This document shows positions 30,366-38,656 of a DNA stretch of 64,000 nt, one piece after another. This DNA comes from Planctomycetota bacterium. Its GTDB lineage: Bacteria; Planctomycetota; PUPC01; JACPCR01. The notes under the pieces are model-generated. The model was not told the DNA's origin and ran no database searches. It saw nothing but the letters and a program-made list of their open reading frames with translations. The position numbers were made by a program, and so were the translations under genes. The DNA is taken from assembly GCA_016179685.1 (NCBI GenBank), contig JACPCR010000062.1, positions 1 through 64,000 on the forward strand, in the 5' to 3' direction. Position 1 is the stretch's first letter. Each line of letters begins with the position of its first letter.

Positions 30366-30757
30366 AGCCTGGGTTCACGCCAGTTGGCCCGGTCTTCATG
30401 TCGCGTTCTAGTTTACGCTCTGTCATCTCGACACCAGAAAATTGGCTCCCCAAAGGCGACCCTCTTCGGAACTATCGCACGTGCCTGCGCCGCGATGCCT
30501 CGCGTCGCGGCAGGCAGGCGTCCCGTCCCGGCTGTCAAACAATCCAGCCGAGCCGTGGCCGACCATGCAAGACGTGTGGTATGGCCACGTCTCGCAGATC
30601 ATCGTCGTGAGGAATATCCTTCGGTGTACCGGGGTCGGTTCAGGGAACAAGATTTTCTTCTTGGCAACAACCGCCAATTATAGATAATAGTTGCTCTTGG
30701 TGAGAAGGCGTGTGTCCTCGTACTTCTTGTGTACAATGTCGAATGGCAGGAGACCGG
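30366..30757. other. Gap with a palindromic element, no firm gene
   Basis: About 390 bases. It contains the element at 30481-30521 and an 84-codon minus-strand frame (30423-30677) that reads through it, but this has no recognisable domain. AT-rich sequence near 30640-30740 probably holds the promoter of the following fic operon. Confidence 0.4.
30481..30521. mobile_element. Dispersed palindromic element
   Basis: GTGCCTGCGCCGCGATG...CGTCGCGGCAGGCAGGC; arms CCTGC/GCAGG and GCCGCGA/TCGCGGC pair. Same ends as the in-frame elements; here the context is probably non-coding. Confidence 0.6.
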
Positions 30758-31912
30758 ATGAGCCGAATGCCTTCCGCTTGGAAGCCTGTTTACACGATTA
30801 CGCCGAAGGTAGCTCGTCTCCTGATGGAGATTGAGACTAGCCGCGCCGAGGTGGAGCATACGCCCCTGCCGCCTACCGTGGAAGCGGAACTTCGGCGGCA
30901 GGCTCGTATCCGGTCCACGCACTACTCCACCCGCATCGAGGGCAACCGCCTAACCTTGGCGGAGGCGGAGAAAGTCATCCGCGAGGCCAAGACGGACTTT
31001 CATGGCCGCGAGCGCGACGTGCGTGAGGTCAAGAACTATTGGAACGCGCTACTCCGGGTGGAGGAATGGGCTGAGGCCAAGCGGCCGGTAGGCGAAGACC
31101 TCATCAGGCGTCTCCATGCGCTGGTCGAGCACGGGCCCCGTGCCAAGCCCACGCCGTACCGGGACGGCCAGAACGTGATCCGCGATTCCGCCTCGGGTGC
31201 TGTCGTTTACATGCCACCAGAGGCCAAGGATGTTCCCGGTCTCATGTCGGCCATGGTGCGCTGGATTGTCGAGGCGGAAAAGACGGACCTGCCCATCCCG
31301 CTCCTTGCCGGGCTCGCCCATTACCAGTTCGTCACCATCCATCCGTATTACGACGGCAACGGCAGGACGGCGCGATTGCTCGCCACGTTTCTCCTGCATC
31401 GCGGCGGGTACGGCCTGCACGGCTTCATCTCCGTAGAGGAACACCATGCCCGCGACTTGGCCGCCTACTACCGGGCGCTCGCGGTTCATTCGCATCACAA
31501 CTACTACGGGGGCCGGGCGAACGCCGACCTGACGCCGTGGGTGGAATACTTCGTTACGACGCTGGCCGGGACGTTTGAGGCCGTGCGCAAGGAAGCCAAA
31601 CGTCTGGCCAAGGAAGGCGTGCCGGTCGAACCCGAGGAACTGCGCCATCTGGATCGCCGCGCCCGAATCGTTCTCGGTCTCTTCGCCAAGGCCGACCGCA
31701 TCGCCGCGCCGGACGTGGCCCGCGCCCTAGGCCTCTCCGAGCGCATGGTCCGCGTGCTTCTCCAGCAGTGGGTCAAGGACGGCTGGCTGGCCGTGGCCGA
31801 CCCGTCGCGGCGGAAACGCTCCTACGAATTAACGGCAATCTATCGGCAATACGTGGGCAAGTTATCGGCAATACCGGGGTGGAAAACCGAGTGGCTTGGA
31901 ACAAGGAGATGA
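30758..31912 (+). CDS. Fic-family protein with C-terminal winged helix
   Basis: ATG 30758 follows GCAGGAG. A 384-residue protein: inhibitory motif STRIEGN at 57-63, catalytic HPYYDGNGRTAR near 194-205, C-terminal HTH (APDVARALGLSERMVRVLLQ near 310-330). All catalytic positions are intact. It heads a rightward series of closely spaced genes (HTH, MNT, HEPN, AlbA, pRiA4b-like, SWIM), suggesting a co-regulated stress or defence operon. The third Fic gene in the window, of a different subfamily from those at 7245 and 26057. Confidence 0.85.
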   Translation: MSRMPSAWKPVYTITPKVARLLMEIETSRAEVEHTPLPPTVEAELRRQARIRSTHYSTRIEGNRLTLAEAEKVIREAKTDFHGRERDVREVKNYWNALLRVEEWAEAKRPVGEDLIRRLHALVEHGPRAKPTPYRDGQNVIRDSASGAVVYMPPEAKDVPGLMSAMVRWIVEAEKTDLPIPLLAGLAHYQFVTIHPYYDGNGRTARLLATFLLHRGGYGLHGFISVEEHHARDLAAYYRALAVHSHHNYYGGRANADLTPWVEYFVTTLAGTFEAVRKEAKRLAKEGVPVEPEELRHLDRRARIVLGLFAKADRIAAPDVARALGLSERMVRVLLQQWVKDGWLAVADPSRRKRSYELTAIYRQYVGKLSAIPGWKTEWLGTRR

Positions 31913-31978
31913 TCCCCATGAGCCGCAGGCACACGAGTCCAGTCTCTTCATCTTACGCCCCTCGCGGAGGAGCGCGCA

Positions 31979-32200
31979 ATGCCTACTGATTCAAGCAGTG
32001 TTTTCACCATCGAGGACTTGGCCGAATACCTTAAGATTTCCAAGTCCACGCTTTACAAGTTGGCGCAGAGCGGGGCTCTCCCCGGAATCAAGGTCGGCAG
32101 GCACTGGCGTTTCCACAGGGACGCCGTGGACGAATGGCTGAAAAGCCATCCCTTGGACAAGAAAGAAACGAAACAGGGAGAGCAGGAGACGCAGAAGTGA
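31979..32200 (+). CDS. Excisionase-type HTH protein
   Basis: A 73-residue MerR/excisionase-like HTH: FTIEDLAEYLKISKSTLYKL, then AQSGALPGIKVGRHWRFHRD and AVDEWL. A Lys/Glu-rich tail follows. Such single-domain proteins act as transcriptional regulators or recombination directionality factors. Between fic and the MNT gene it more likely regulates the operon. Confidence 0.8.
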   Translation: MPTDSSSVFTIEDLAEYLKISKSTLYKLAQSGALPGIKVGRHWRFHRDAVDEWLKSHPLDKKETKQGEQETQK

Positions 32201-32218
32201 CGCCTGAGGAGCGGACCA

Positions 32219-32745
32219 TGAACGCGAAGAAGAAGCCGAAGAAAACGACCAAATTTCTTGGTCGAACGACCAAGAATCTTGGTGATAGGGGCTGGGCCGG
32301 GCTGTTCGCATCTCCGACGATGGCCCGACTGCTCACCCTATTTCTCACGCATGCCGAGAAGGACTTCTACCAGAAGGAGTTGGCCCAGGCGACCGGTGCC
32401 GGACTCTACACTGTGCAGCGCGAGCTCGCTCGCCTGGGGAAGGCTGGTCTTGTGACTCGAATGCCGCGCGGGAACCGGGTGTACTATCAAGCTAATCGAA
32501 CGCACCCTGCGTTCGAGGATTTGAAGCGGGCCATTCTGAAGACCACGGGACTGGGCGAGACCCTTCGCGCGGCACTGGCCTCCTTGGCCGACCGTGTGCG
32601 GGTCGCCTTCATCTACGGTTCCTTCGCCCGCGGCGAGGAGGCGGCGGGGAGCGATATCGATGTCCTTCTCGTGGGCGACCTGTCCCTTCGTGAGGCATCT
32701 ACCGTTCTCGGCCCCGCCGGTCGGGAACTGGGACGCCAAGACATC
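32219..32745 (+). pseudogene. HTH-MNT nucleotidyltransferase antitoxin, C-terminus lost
   Basis: From ATG 32219: a winged helix (FYQKELAQATGAGLYTVQRE, LARLGKAGLVTRMPRG) fused to an MNT core (VAFIYGSFARGEEAAGSDID, VLLVGDLSLREAS), with the GSFARG and DxD motifs. The natural text ends at RELGRQ near 32745; the same frame then reads shadow sequence without a stop and runs all the way into the AlbA gene. The usual last 50-60 residues are absent, and the HEPN partner begins immediately in another frame, so a deletion has joined the two genes. Confidence 0.65.
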
Positions 32746-33148
32746 CGCCAGGGAAGTGGCGGACCTCCTGCGCGTCGTGGATCGCGATCTGGCGGACGCG
32801 GCCCTTTCCCAACTCTCGACGGACCGCCGTTTCGCCACGGCCTACAACGCCGCGCTGCAGCTGGCCACCATCGCGCTTCACGCGTCCGGCTACCGGGCCG
32901 CGGGAGCGGGGCATCACTGGGCCACCTTCCACGTGCTGCCGGAAATCATGGGACCGCAGACACAGGCGCGAGCCGACTACTTCGACAACTGCCGCTCCAA
33001 GCGGAACGTCACGGATTACGACCGCGCCGGGGAGATATCCGAACGCGACGCCGAGGAGATTCTTGCCGAGGCCAAGACGTTCCGCAAGGAACTGCTCGCC
33101 TGGCTCACGAAAAATCATCCGCCGCTTGTTCCAAGAGGCGCTCAATGA
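32743..33148 (+). pseudogene. HEPN-domain toxin partner, N-terminus lost
   Basis: The frame reads TSAREVADLLRVVDRDLADA, then LSTDRRFATAYNAALQLATI and ALHASGYRAAGAGHHWATFH, ending LAWLTKNHPPLVPRG. The helical texture and YNAALQLATIAL are typical of HEPN partners of MNT proteins (SAV_6107-like). No start codon lies at its true beginning; it emerges from the fusion point with the MNT gene. Its stop overlaps the AlbA start (ATGA), so it still couples translation if expressed. Confidence 0.65.
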
Positions 33149-34632
33149 CAACGACCAAGGGAACGAAACGCGCATGCCGTACCATCACCGCCGACCATGT
33201 GAAGCTCCGCATCCGCGAGGGCGAGGGCCTCACCGTGGAGTTCAAGGAGCGCTACACCCCGCGCATCGCCGAGGACATTGTGGCTTTCGCCAACGTCAAG
33301 GGCGGAACGCTCCTCCTCGGCGTGCGGGACCTGCCTGCCGCGTCGCGGGACGCAGCGCAGGCAGGCGGCGGGACCGTCGTCGGCGAGCGCCTGACCAACG
33401 ACCTGAAGGCCAGGATCAACAGCTTGGCCCGGAACTGCAAACCGACCATTTCCGTCGAGCTTGCTCAGGTCGGCGAGGTCGTGGCTGTCGTCGTGCCGGA
33501 GGGCACGGAGGAGCCGTACTCCTGCGGCTCGGGTTACTACCGGCGGCTCGATGGCAACACGCAGAAGATGAACCACGATGAGTTGCGCATCATGTTCGCG
33601 GAGAATGACCCAACGCCGTTCGAGGAACGGACGGTCCGGGACTTCACGTTCGACGACATCTCCAAGGCCAAAATACGCGCCTTCACCAGAGCGGCGGGCA
33701 TTCGCGTCGGTCGAACCCCCTTGCCGGATTTCCTTCGCAGCCTCAACGCGGCGGACGAGGCACGGGTCAAGAACGCGGGCATCCTCTTTTTCGCCAGGGA
33801 CATCGAGAAGCACTTCCACCATGCAGAGGTCACGCTGCGGGCGTTCAAGGGGAAAGAACGCCAGCACATCTACGACCGGCGCGACGTGCGGGACGACCTC
33901 CTCACCCAGTTCATAGAGGCCGTCGCTTTCCTCAAGAAGCACCTGAACATTCGCACCGAGATCAAGGGACTCGACCGCAAAGACATCTACGAGATCCCGC
34001 TGGAGGTCCTGCGCGAGGCCGTCGTCAACGCCATCATGCACCGCGACTACAGCATCAGGGGGACGCAGGTGTTCGTGGAGGTCTACGACGACCGGGTGGA
34101 GGTGGCGAACCCCGGTAGCCTGCCCAAGGGCCTGTCGATCCGGGAGCTCGGCGCGGTTTCGATCCGCAGGAACGCGATCATTGCGGATATCTTTTCCCGA
34201 ATGCACATGGTCGAGCGGAGCGGGATGGGCATCCGGAAGATGAAGGATGTGATGGCGGCTACCGGGCTCCAGGAGCCGAAGTTCGAGGTGAACAGCTTTT
34301 TCCGGGCGACCTTCCAGCGATCGCCGGAGTTCTCATTGAAAGAGAAAGCGCTGTCGGCGAAAGAAGGTAAGGCGACCAAACCCGCACAGACAGAAGACAG
34401 GGTGTCTGCACTGAAAGTTGCACTGAAAACTTCAGTGAAAAGTGCACTGAAAACTGCATCGGCGATTATGGACGCCATGAAGGAAGATCCCAAGAGCACC
34501 GTTCCCGAAATCGCCAAGGCAATCTCGGTCAGTACGCGCACGGTCAACAATTACATCCGTCGTCTGAAAGAAACGGGCTTCATCCGCCGCGTCGGCCCGG
34601 ACAAGGGCGGCTACTGGGAGGTGGTGCGATGA
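33145..34632 (+). CDS. AlbA/Schlafen-type ATP-binding protein with in-frame insert
   Basis: ATG 33145, a 495-residue protein. AlbA_2 domain: GLTVEFKERYTPRIAEDIVA and FANVKGGTLLLGVRD. A palindromic element then adds about 12 codons before GGTVVGERLTNDLKARINSL. The homologous set A protein (12246-13475) has GIEDDGTVSG at this loop without an insert. The HATPase-type part has REAVVNAIMHRDYSIRG near 290 and SGMGIRKM near 360, followed by a winged-helix tail (STVPEIAKAISVSTRTVNNY). Probably a nucleic-acid-binding regulator or effector. Confidence 0.75.
   Translation: MTTTKGTKRACRTITADHVKLRIREGEGLTVEFKERYTPRIAEDIVAFANVKGGTLLLGVRDLPAASRDAAQAGGGTVVGERLTNDLKARINSLARNCKPTISVELAQVGEVVAVVVPEGTEEPYSCGSGYYRRLDGNTQKMNHDELRIMFAENDPTPFEERTVRDFTFDDISKAKIRAFTRAAGIRVGRTPLPDFLRSLNAADEARVKNAGILFFARDIEKHFHHAEVTLRAFKGKERQHIYDRRDVRDDLLTQFIEAVAFLKKHLNIRTEIKGLDRKDIYEIPLEVLREAVVNAIMHRDYSIRGTQVFVEVYDDRVEVANPGSLPKGLSIRELGAVSIRRNAIIADIFSRMHMVERSGMGIRKMKDVMAATGLQEPKFEVNSFFRATFQRSPEFSLKEKALSAKEGKATKPAQTEDRVSALKVALKTSVKSALKTASAIMDAMKEDPKSTVPEIAKAISVSTRTVNNYIRRLKETGFIRRVGPDKGGYWEVVR
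33331..33366 (+). mobile_element. 36-bp in-frame palindromic element in the AlbA gene
   Basis: After GGGAC it starts CTGCCTGCCGCGTCGC and ends GCGCAGGCAGGC before GGCGGGACC. It adds 12 codons (LPAASRDAAQAG). The boundary may shift by one codon because GGC repeats. It sits in a surface loop, judged by the set A paralogue. Confidence 0.75.
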
Positions 34633-35168
34633 ACAAGGGAGCCGCCCGCAAGGCGTCGAGAATGAAGATCGTACCTGGCGGTAGCGACGCCCGGCTATTC
34701 ACGCTGGAGGTCGCGATCATCGACGGGCCCATCACCGAGAAGTTCGCCAAGAAGAACAAGGTGCTCTCGCGGACGATCCAGATTCGCGGGAACCAGACGC
34801 TGGAGGACCTGCATCACGCGATCTTCGACGCCTTCGACCGCGAGGACGAGCACATGTACGAATTTCAGATCGGCGGCAAGGGCCCAATGGACCCAAAGGC
34901 ACGACGATACGTCTTGCCCATGGCGATGGAAGAGCCGATACCCGACCCGGAGAAACCGGCAGGCGACGTAACCCGCACTACCATCGGATCGCTGGGCCTG
35001 AAAATGGATGATCCATTCGGCTACTGGTTTGACTTTGGCGACGACTGGTGGCATCAGATTGATCTGGTGGCCATCGAGGACGCCGCGCCTGGCGGAAAGT
35101 TCCCGCGGGTGACGAAGCGCGTCGGGGAAAGCCCGCCGCAATACATCGATTGGGACGAAGAGGAATGA
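34629..35168 (+). CDS. Plasmid pRiA4b ORF-3-like protein
   Basis: The start overlaps the previous stop (ATGA). The 179-residue product has the family's features: LEVAIIDGPITEKFAKKNKV, RTIQIRGNQTLEDLHHAIFD, AFDREDEHMYEFQIGGK and FGYWFDFGDDWWHQIDLVAI. The aromatic/acidic FDFGDDW motif is conserved in this family, found on plasmids and islands; its molecular role is unknown. It is translationally coupled on both sides. Confidence 0.8.
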   Translation: MNKGAARKASRMKIVPGGSDARLFTLEVAIIDGPITEKFAKKNKVLSRTIQIRGNQTLEDLHHAIFDAFDREDEHMYEFQIGGKGPMDPKARRYVLPMAMEEPIPDPEKPAGDVTRTTIGSLGLKMDDPFGYWFDFGDDWWHQIDLVAIEDAAPGGKFPRVTKRVGESPPQYIDWDEEE

Positions 35169-35509
35169 CCGACGAAATCCAGCGCGTCGAATACCGGCAG
35201 GGCATGATCGAGACCCGCACGCAGGCCGACGCGCTTCCGGTTCGGGTTTGGAGCGGCGCGGGAATGCCAGAGGAGATCCGCGAAGCCATCCGCACCGAGC
35301 GCCTGACGGAATTGGGCGGCGTCTACGGCGACCGGGAGGCGGGCGACCCGATCCAGTACGACCACCTGACACTGGAGTCTCAAGGTGGCGTCGTAAAGAT
35401 CGAGGTTTTCAACCGCGCGATTCTATTGTTCTTGGGGGACGACGAACGCATCCGGCAGATTCATCGCGTGCTGTGTAAGCTCGACAAGGGGGCGGCAACC
35501 ACCGCATGA
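35165..35509 (+). CDS. Conserved hypothetical protein in SWIM/pRiA4b operon
   Basis: ATG 35165 overlaps the preceding stop (ATGA). The 114-residue product, MTDEIQRVEYRQGMIETRTQ, then YDHLTLESQGGVVKIEVFNR and AILLFLGDDERIRQIHRVLC, is of mixed alpha/beta texture with no domain I recognise. Coupled translation with the pRiA4b-like gene suggests a shared complex. Confidence 0.55.
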   Translation: MTDEIQRVEYRQGMIETRTQADALPVRVWSGAGMPEEIREAIRTERLTELGGVYGDREAGDPIQYDHLTLESQGGVVKIEVFNRAILLFLGDDERIRQIHRVLCKLDKGAATTA

Positions 35510-35513
35510 ACAG

Positions 35514-36122
35514 GTGAGCGAGGCGACCCGAATGGCCCATCGAGGCAAGGCAAAGCCAGCGGTCCCGCGACTACGCTTCCCTCTCACCGAGAAGGAACTG
35601 CGGCGCCTGTTTGACCCGAAGACGTGGAGCCGCGCCCGAGACTACGTGGGAGCCTTCGAAAGCCCGGAGATGGCCCCCCGCGAAATCAGGGGCGACGTCA
35701 CGGGCAACTACGGAACGTATACCGCCATTCTCAGGCGAGTGGGAAACGAGTTGGAGTGCGCGTGCAGCTGCCCGGCGGCCAATGATATGGATTGCAAACA
35801 TGCCGCCGCGTTAGGATTGACCTACCTGCACGACCCAGGTTCCTTCAAGGACATCCCGAAAACGAACCGCACGGAGGTACGCGCGCTGGCGGACGTGTCC
35901 AAGTTCCTGAAGGGCACGTCGCTTGACGCTCTCGTGGAGGAGCTGCGGGCCCGGGGCATCACCCAGAAACAGGTCGTCGAAATCCTGGGGATCAACAGCG
36001 GGCTGTTCGGTTCGGCCAAGCGCCTGGAAAAGCGCGGCCGACGCTACGGCTTCCTGAATGCATGCAAGCTCGCCTGCGCCTACCTGCTTGAAGTCGTCGA
36101 GCAAGAAGGGCGTCCCGACTGA
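35514..36122 (+). CDS. SWIM zinc-finger protein
   Basis: A GTG start at 35514 directly follows the previous stop; ATG 35532 is an alternative. Residues 82-96 (CACSCPAANDMDCKH) are a SWIM motif, CxC...CxH, which binds zinc and usually DNA or protein partners. The C-terminus (GITQKQVVEILGINSGLFGS) looks like an HTH. It ends the rightward operon and overlaps the convergent recombinase-cassette gene by 42 bases, a sign that the cassette was inserted against its 3' end. Confidence 0.75.
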   Translation: MSEATRMAHRGKAKPAVPRLRFPLTEKELRRLFDPKTWSRARDYVGAFESPEMAPREIRGDVTGNYGTYTAILRRVGNELECACSCPAANDMDCKHAAALGLTYLHDPGSFKDIPKTNRTEVRALADVSKFLKGTSLDALVEELRARGITQKQVVEILGINSGLFGSAKRLEKRGRRYGFLNACKLACAYLLEVVEQEGRPD

Positions 36123-36520
36123 GCCCCCTTGATCTCCTCCCACATTCGCCGCTGCTTTCTCCAGTCGGCCACAGCGGTGATGGGCCGGACCAACTTTTCG
36201 CGGATGGGGTCGCGGCCGCCGTTCGAGCGGGGCAGGCGCAGGAGTTCCTCCTGGATATCCGTGGCGAGGTGCAGGAGGTTCATGATCTGGGTGATGCGGG
36301 CCCGGCTCACGTGGGACAGGCGCGCCACTTCGGCGTAATCCGCCACATCCCGTTGGCGCACCAGGTCCTCCATGTGGATCGCCAGCGCCCTGAGACGCGA
36401 GACGCGGGGCACGCTACCGGGGTCCGGGGCATGCACAGCGTGACCTTCGGCGATCACTTTCCGGCCTCGCTTGGCGCAGCGGAAATGGACCTGCTTGGTG
36501 ACGGTCAGCCCTCTGGTCAT
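36080..36520 (-). CDS. HTH protein of the serine-recombinase cassette
   Basis: ATG 36518-36520 overlaps the recombinase stop. The 146-residue product has a ParB/KorB-like HTH: YAEVARLSHVSRARITQIMN, then LLHLATDIQEELLRLP. Gene X at 43070 has a clearly related C-terminal HTH (ITRARVTQVMGMFRLAPEIQ). Such small proteins regularly follow large serine recombinases in mobile cassettes and may direct site choice or expression. The last about 15 residues (QSGRPSCSTTSSR) overlap the SWIM gene and are probably not original. Confidence 0.75.
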   Translation of the reverse strand: MTRGLTVTKQVHFRCAKRGRKVIAEGHAVHAPDPGSVPRVSRLRALAIHMEDLVRQRDVADYAEVARLSHVSRARITQIMNLLHLATDIQEELLRLPRSNGGRDPIREKLVRPITAVADWRKQRRMWEEIKGAQSGRPSCSTTSSR

Positions 36521-38073
36521 GCGCTCACCTCCGCAAGTTCGTTGGACAGCATCTTGATCCCGGCTGGGTGGAAGGTCACCGAGACCGTGCCCTTCTCCCC
36601 GTCGTAGTCCACCCGCTGTACGAGAAGCCGAATCACCCGCACCTGTTCGCGCGGCGCGAGCGTCTCCCACACCGGGTCGAAGAGTGCCAGGACCCGCGCG
36701 ACTTCCTTCTCATCCAGAAGCTCGCGCCCGAGGGCGATCAGCTCCTCGCGGACCTGGGTGCCGCGCTGCTCGGCGGCGCGGATTCGGTCCTGGAGGTCGG
36801 TCACGCGGTCGGTGGCCGTGCCGTTCGTGGCCAAGCGTCCGGCGAGTTTGCGCATCTCGGCGTTGTGGCGGACGAGATCGCGCTCCAGGCCGCGCCTCTC
36901 GGCTTCGAGTTCCGTGATCCGCGCTTGGCCCTGGGCGCGCGTCTCCTTCAACGTCTCGGCCAAGAGCGTTCGGTCCTTCCCGATGCCGCGCACCTGGTCG
37001 ATCACGAATTTCTCGATCTCCTGCGGGGGGATCGACTTCGAGGGGCAATCGTGCCAGCCCCGTTTCTGGGCGTAGGTGCAGACGTAGTACCGGTATCGCT
37101 TGTTACCGTTCTTGAGCGTATGGGTGTGGACCATCGCACAACCGCAGGGCACGCAATGGAGAAGCCCCTTCAGGAGTGCGCCGAAGCGATTTCGCACGTG
37201 CCTGCCGCCCGTGGTGCCGTTGCGCTTGAGGAGCTGCTGAACGCGTTGGAAGACTCCGCCGTCCACGATGGCCGGTTGCTCGCCATCGTGGACCTCGTCT
37301 TTGTAGGTGATCTTGCCCGTGTAGAGGACGTTGGTGAGGAGGTTGAAGAGGCCGTGCTTGTTGAAGGGTCGTCCGCCCGCCGTGTGGCCCTTCTTCGTGA
37401 CCCAGCCCTTGTTGGTCCAGCCCCGGGCGTCGAGATCCTTGATCGTGGGAATGAGGGCCTCGTGTTCCAGGTAGAGATCGAAGATGGAGCGCGCCCGCGC
37501 GGCCTCTTCTTCGTTCACCATCAGGCGGCCGCCACGCGGGTCCACGTCGAAGCCCAGGATGGGCCGTCCCCCGGACCACTTGCCCTTGCGCCGGGCGGCG
37601 GCGAACTTGTCCCGCGTCCGCTCGGAGATGATCTCCCGCTCGAACTGGGCGAAGGAAAGCAGGATGTTCAAGGTCAGACGACCCATGGAACTGGTGGTGT
37701 TGAACTGCTGCGTGACCGAGACGAAGGAGACGTTGTGCTTCTCCAGCTTCTCCATGATCCGGGCGAAGTCGAGGAGGCTCCTCGGCAGGCGGTCCACCTT
37801 GTAGGCCACGATGCAGTCCACGCGCCCGGCCTCGATGTCGGCCATGAGGCGCTTGAGCGCGGGGCGGTCCATGTTCCCGCCGGTGTAGCCGCCATCGTCG
37901 TAGCGGTCTGAGAGGCAGGTCCAGCCCACGCCGCGCTGGCTGGCGATGTAGGCCTCGGCCGCCTCCCGCTGGGCATCGAGGCTGTTGAACTCCTGGTCCA
38001 ACCCCTCCTCCGTGCTCTTGCGGGTGTAGACCGCGCAGCGGACGGCGGGGGCATCATTCTTCCTGTTTGCCAT
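36517..38073 (-). CDS. Large serine recombinase
   Basis: ATG 38071-38073; 518 residues. The resolvase domain has nucleophile Ser20 in VYTRKSTEEG, then YDDGGYTGGNMDRPALKRLM and VAYKVDRLPRSLLDFARIME with the conserved Arg residues. The recombinase domain follows (GGRPFNKHGLFNLLTNVLYT), then a zinc ribbon (CVPCGCAM ... CTYAQ ... CPS) and a coiled coil near 350-430. This type integrates mobile elements at att sites without accessory ATP. All motifs are intact. The DUF2924 gene upstream and HTH gene downstream complete a common three-gene cassette. Confidence 0.9.
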   Translation of the reverse strand: MANRKNDAPAVRCAVYTRKSTEEGLDQEFNSLDAQREAAEAYIASQRGVGWTCLSDRYDDGGYTGGNMDRPALKRLMADIEAGRVDCIVAYKVDRLPRSLLDFARIMEKLEKHNVSFVSVTQQFNTTSSMGRLTLNILLSFAQFEREIISERTRDKFAAARRKGKWSGGRPILGFDVDPRGGRLMVNEEEAARARSIFDLYLEHEALIPTIKDLDARGWTNKGWVTKKGHTAGGRPFNKHGLFNLLTNVLYTGKITYKDEVHDGEQPAIVDGGVFQRVQQLLKRNGTTGGRHVRNRFGALLKGLLHCVPCGCAMVHTHTLKNGNKRYRYYVCTYAQKRGWHDCPSKSIPPQEIEKFVIDQVRGIGKDRTLLAETLKETRAQGQARITELEAERRGLERDLVRHNAEMRKLAGRLATNGTATDRVTDLQDRIRAAEQRGTQVREELIALGRELLDEKEVARVLALFDPVWETLAPREQVRVIRLLVQRVDYDGEKGTVSVTFHPAGIKMLSNELAEVSA

Positions 38074-38563
38074 TTCCGTTTCCTTTCGTTCCAAGCCTGA
38101 AGAAGTGGTAGCCGTTCCAGTGCGTGCCCGTGACCTTCTTGGCCACGGCGCTCAAGGTCCGGTAGACCTCGCCCTCGAACTCGAAGCCGTCGGGGAGGAC
38201 CCGGACTTCGACGCTCTGCCCCTTGTACTGGCGGGCGATCACCGCGCCGGGCATGGGCAGGCGGCCGTCCTGCGACAGGTGGATCGCGGCAACCTTCGTG
38301 TGGCCGTTGGTGGGCAATGCCACTTTCTTCGACGCGGTCAGGCGGACGTCTGAATCGGCGGCCAGCTCCTGGGCGAACCGGCGGGGCCGTTCCGAAAGGC
38401 CGCCTTCCGCGTTGGCCTGGAGCCGCCACGCGATGCGACGGACCAGGAACTCCTTGTGCCGGGACGTCGTGCTTTCGCCAAAGACCTCGGCGTACTTCCG
38501 GCGGAGATCGGCCACCTCCATCTGCTTCAGGGCGGCGATCTCCTTGCCTACGTTGAGCGCCAT
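38054..38563 (-). CDS. DUF2924 protein
   Basis: ATG 38561-38563 after GGAGGAGGTGA, a strong ribosome-binding site. The 169-residue product has the DUF2924 pattern: MEVADLRRKYAEVFGE, HKEFLVRRIAWRLQANAEGG and YKGQSVEVRVLPDGFEFEGE, then RTLSAVAKKVTGTHWNGYHF. Regularly found just upstream of serine recombinases, which it overlaps by 20 bases. Its role is probably accessory DNA binding. Intact. Confidence 0.85.
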   Translation of the reverse strand: MALNVGKEIAALKQMEVADLRRKYAEVFGESTTSRHKEFLVRRIAWRLQANAEGGLSERPRRFAQELAADSDVRLTASKKVALPTNGHTKVAAIHLSQDGRLPMPGAVIARQYKGQSVEVRVLPDGFEFEGEVYRTLSAVAKKVTGTHWNGYHFFRLGTKGNGNGKQEE

Positions 38564-38573
38564 GCGTCACCTC

Positions 38574-38650
38574 CTCCTTGCCCGCCGAAGCCCGCAGGGC
38601 GTAGGCGGGTCGCGATCCCCACCTTCGCCAAGGCTTCGGTGGGCAGGTCG
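38574..38650. repeat. Two dispersed palindromes upstream of DUF2924
   Basis: CTTGCCCGCCGAAGCCCGC followed by AGGGCGTAGGCGGG (38578-38611) is a member of the GCCCGCC-type elements; GCCCGCAGGGC forms the core. Next, CCCACC...GGTGGG (38618-38645) encloses TTCGCCAAGGCTTCG. Both lie between the broken cassette gene and DUF2924. Confidence 0.6.
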
Positions 38651-38656
38651 GTTGCG

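Noticed and set aside
32134-34632. Single 832-residue protein joining HTH-MNT and AlbA domains
   Set aside because: The middle part (about 32750-33140) is the antisense-frame shadow of the HEPN gene. The AlbA gene has its own start with an ATGA overlap at 33145.
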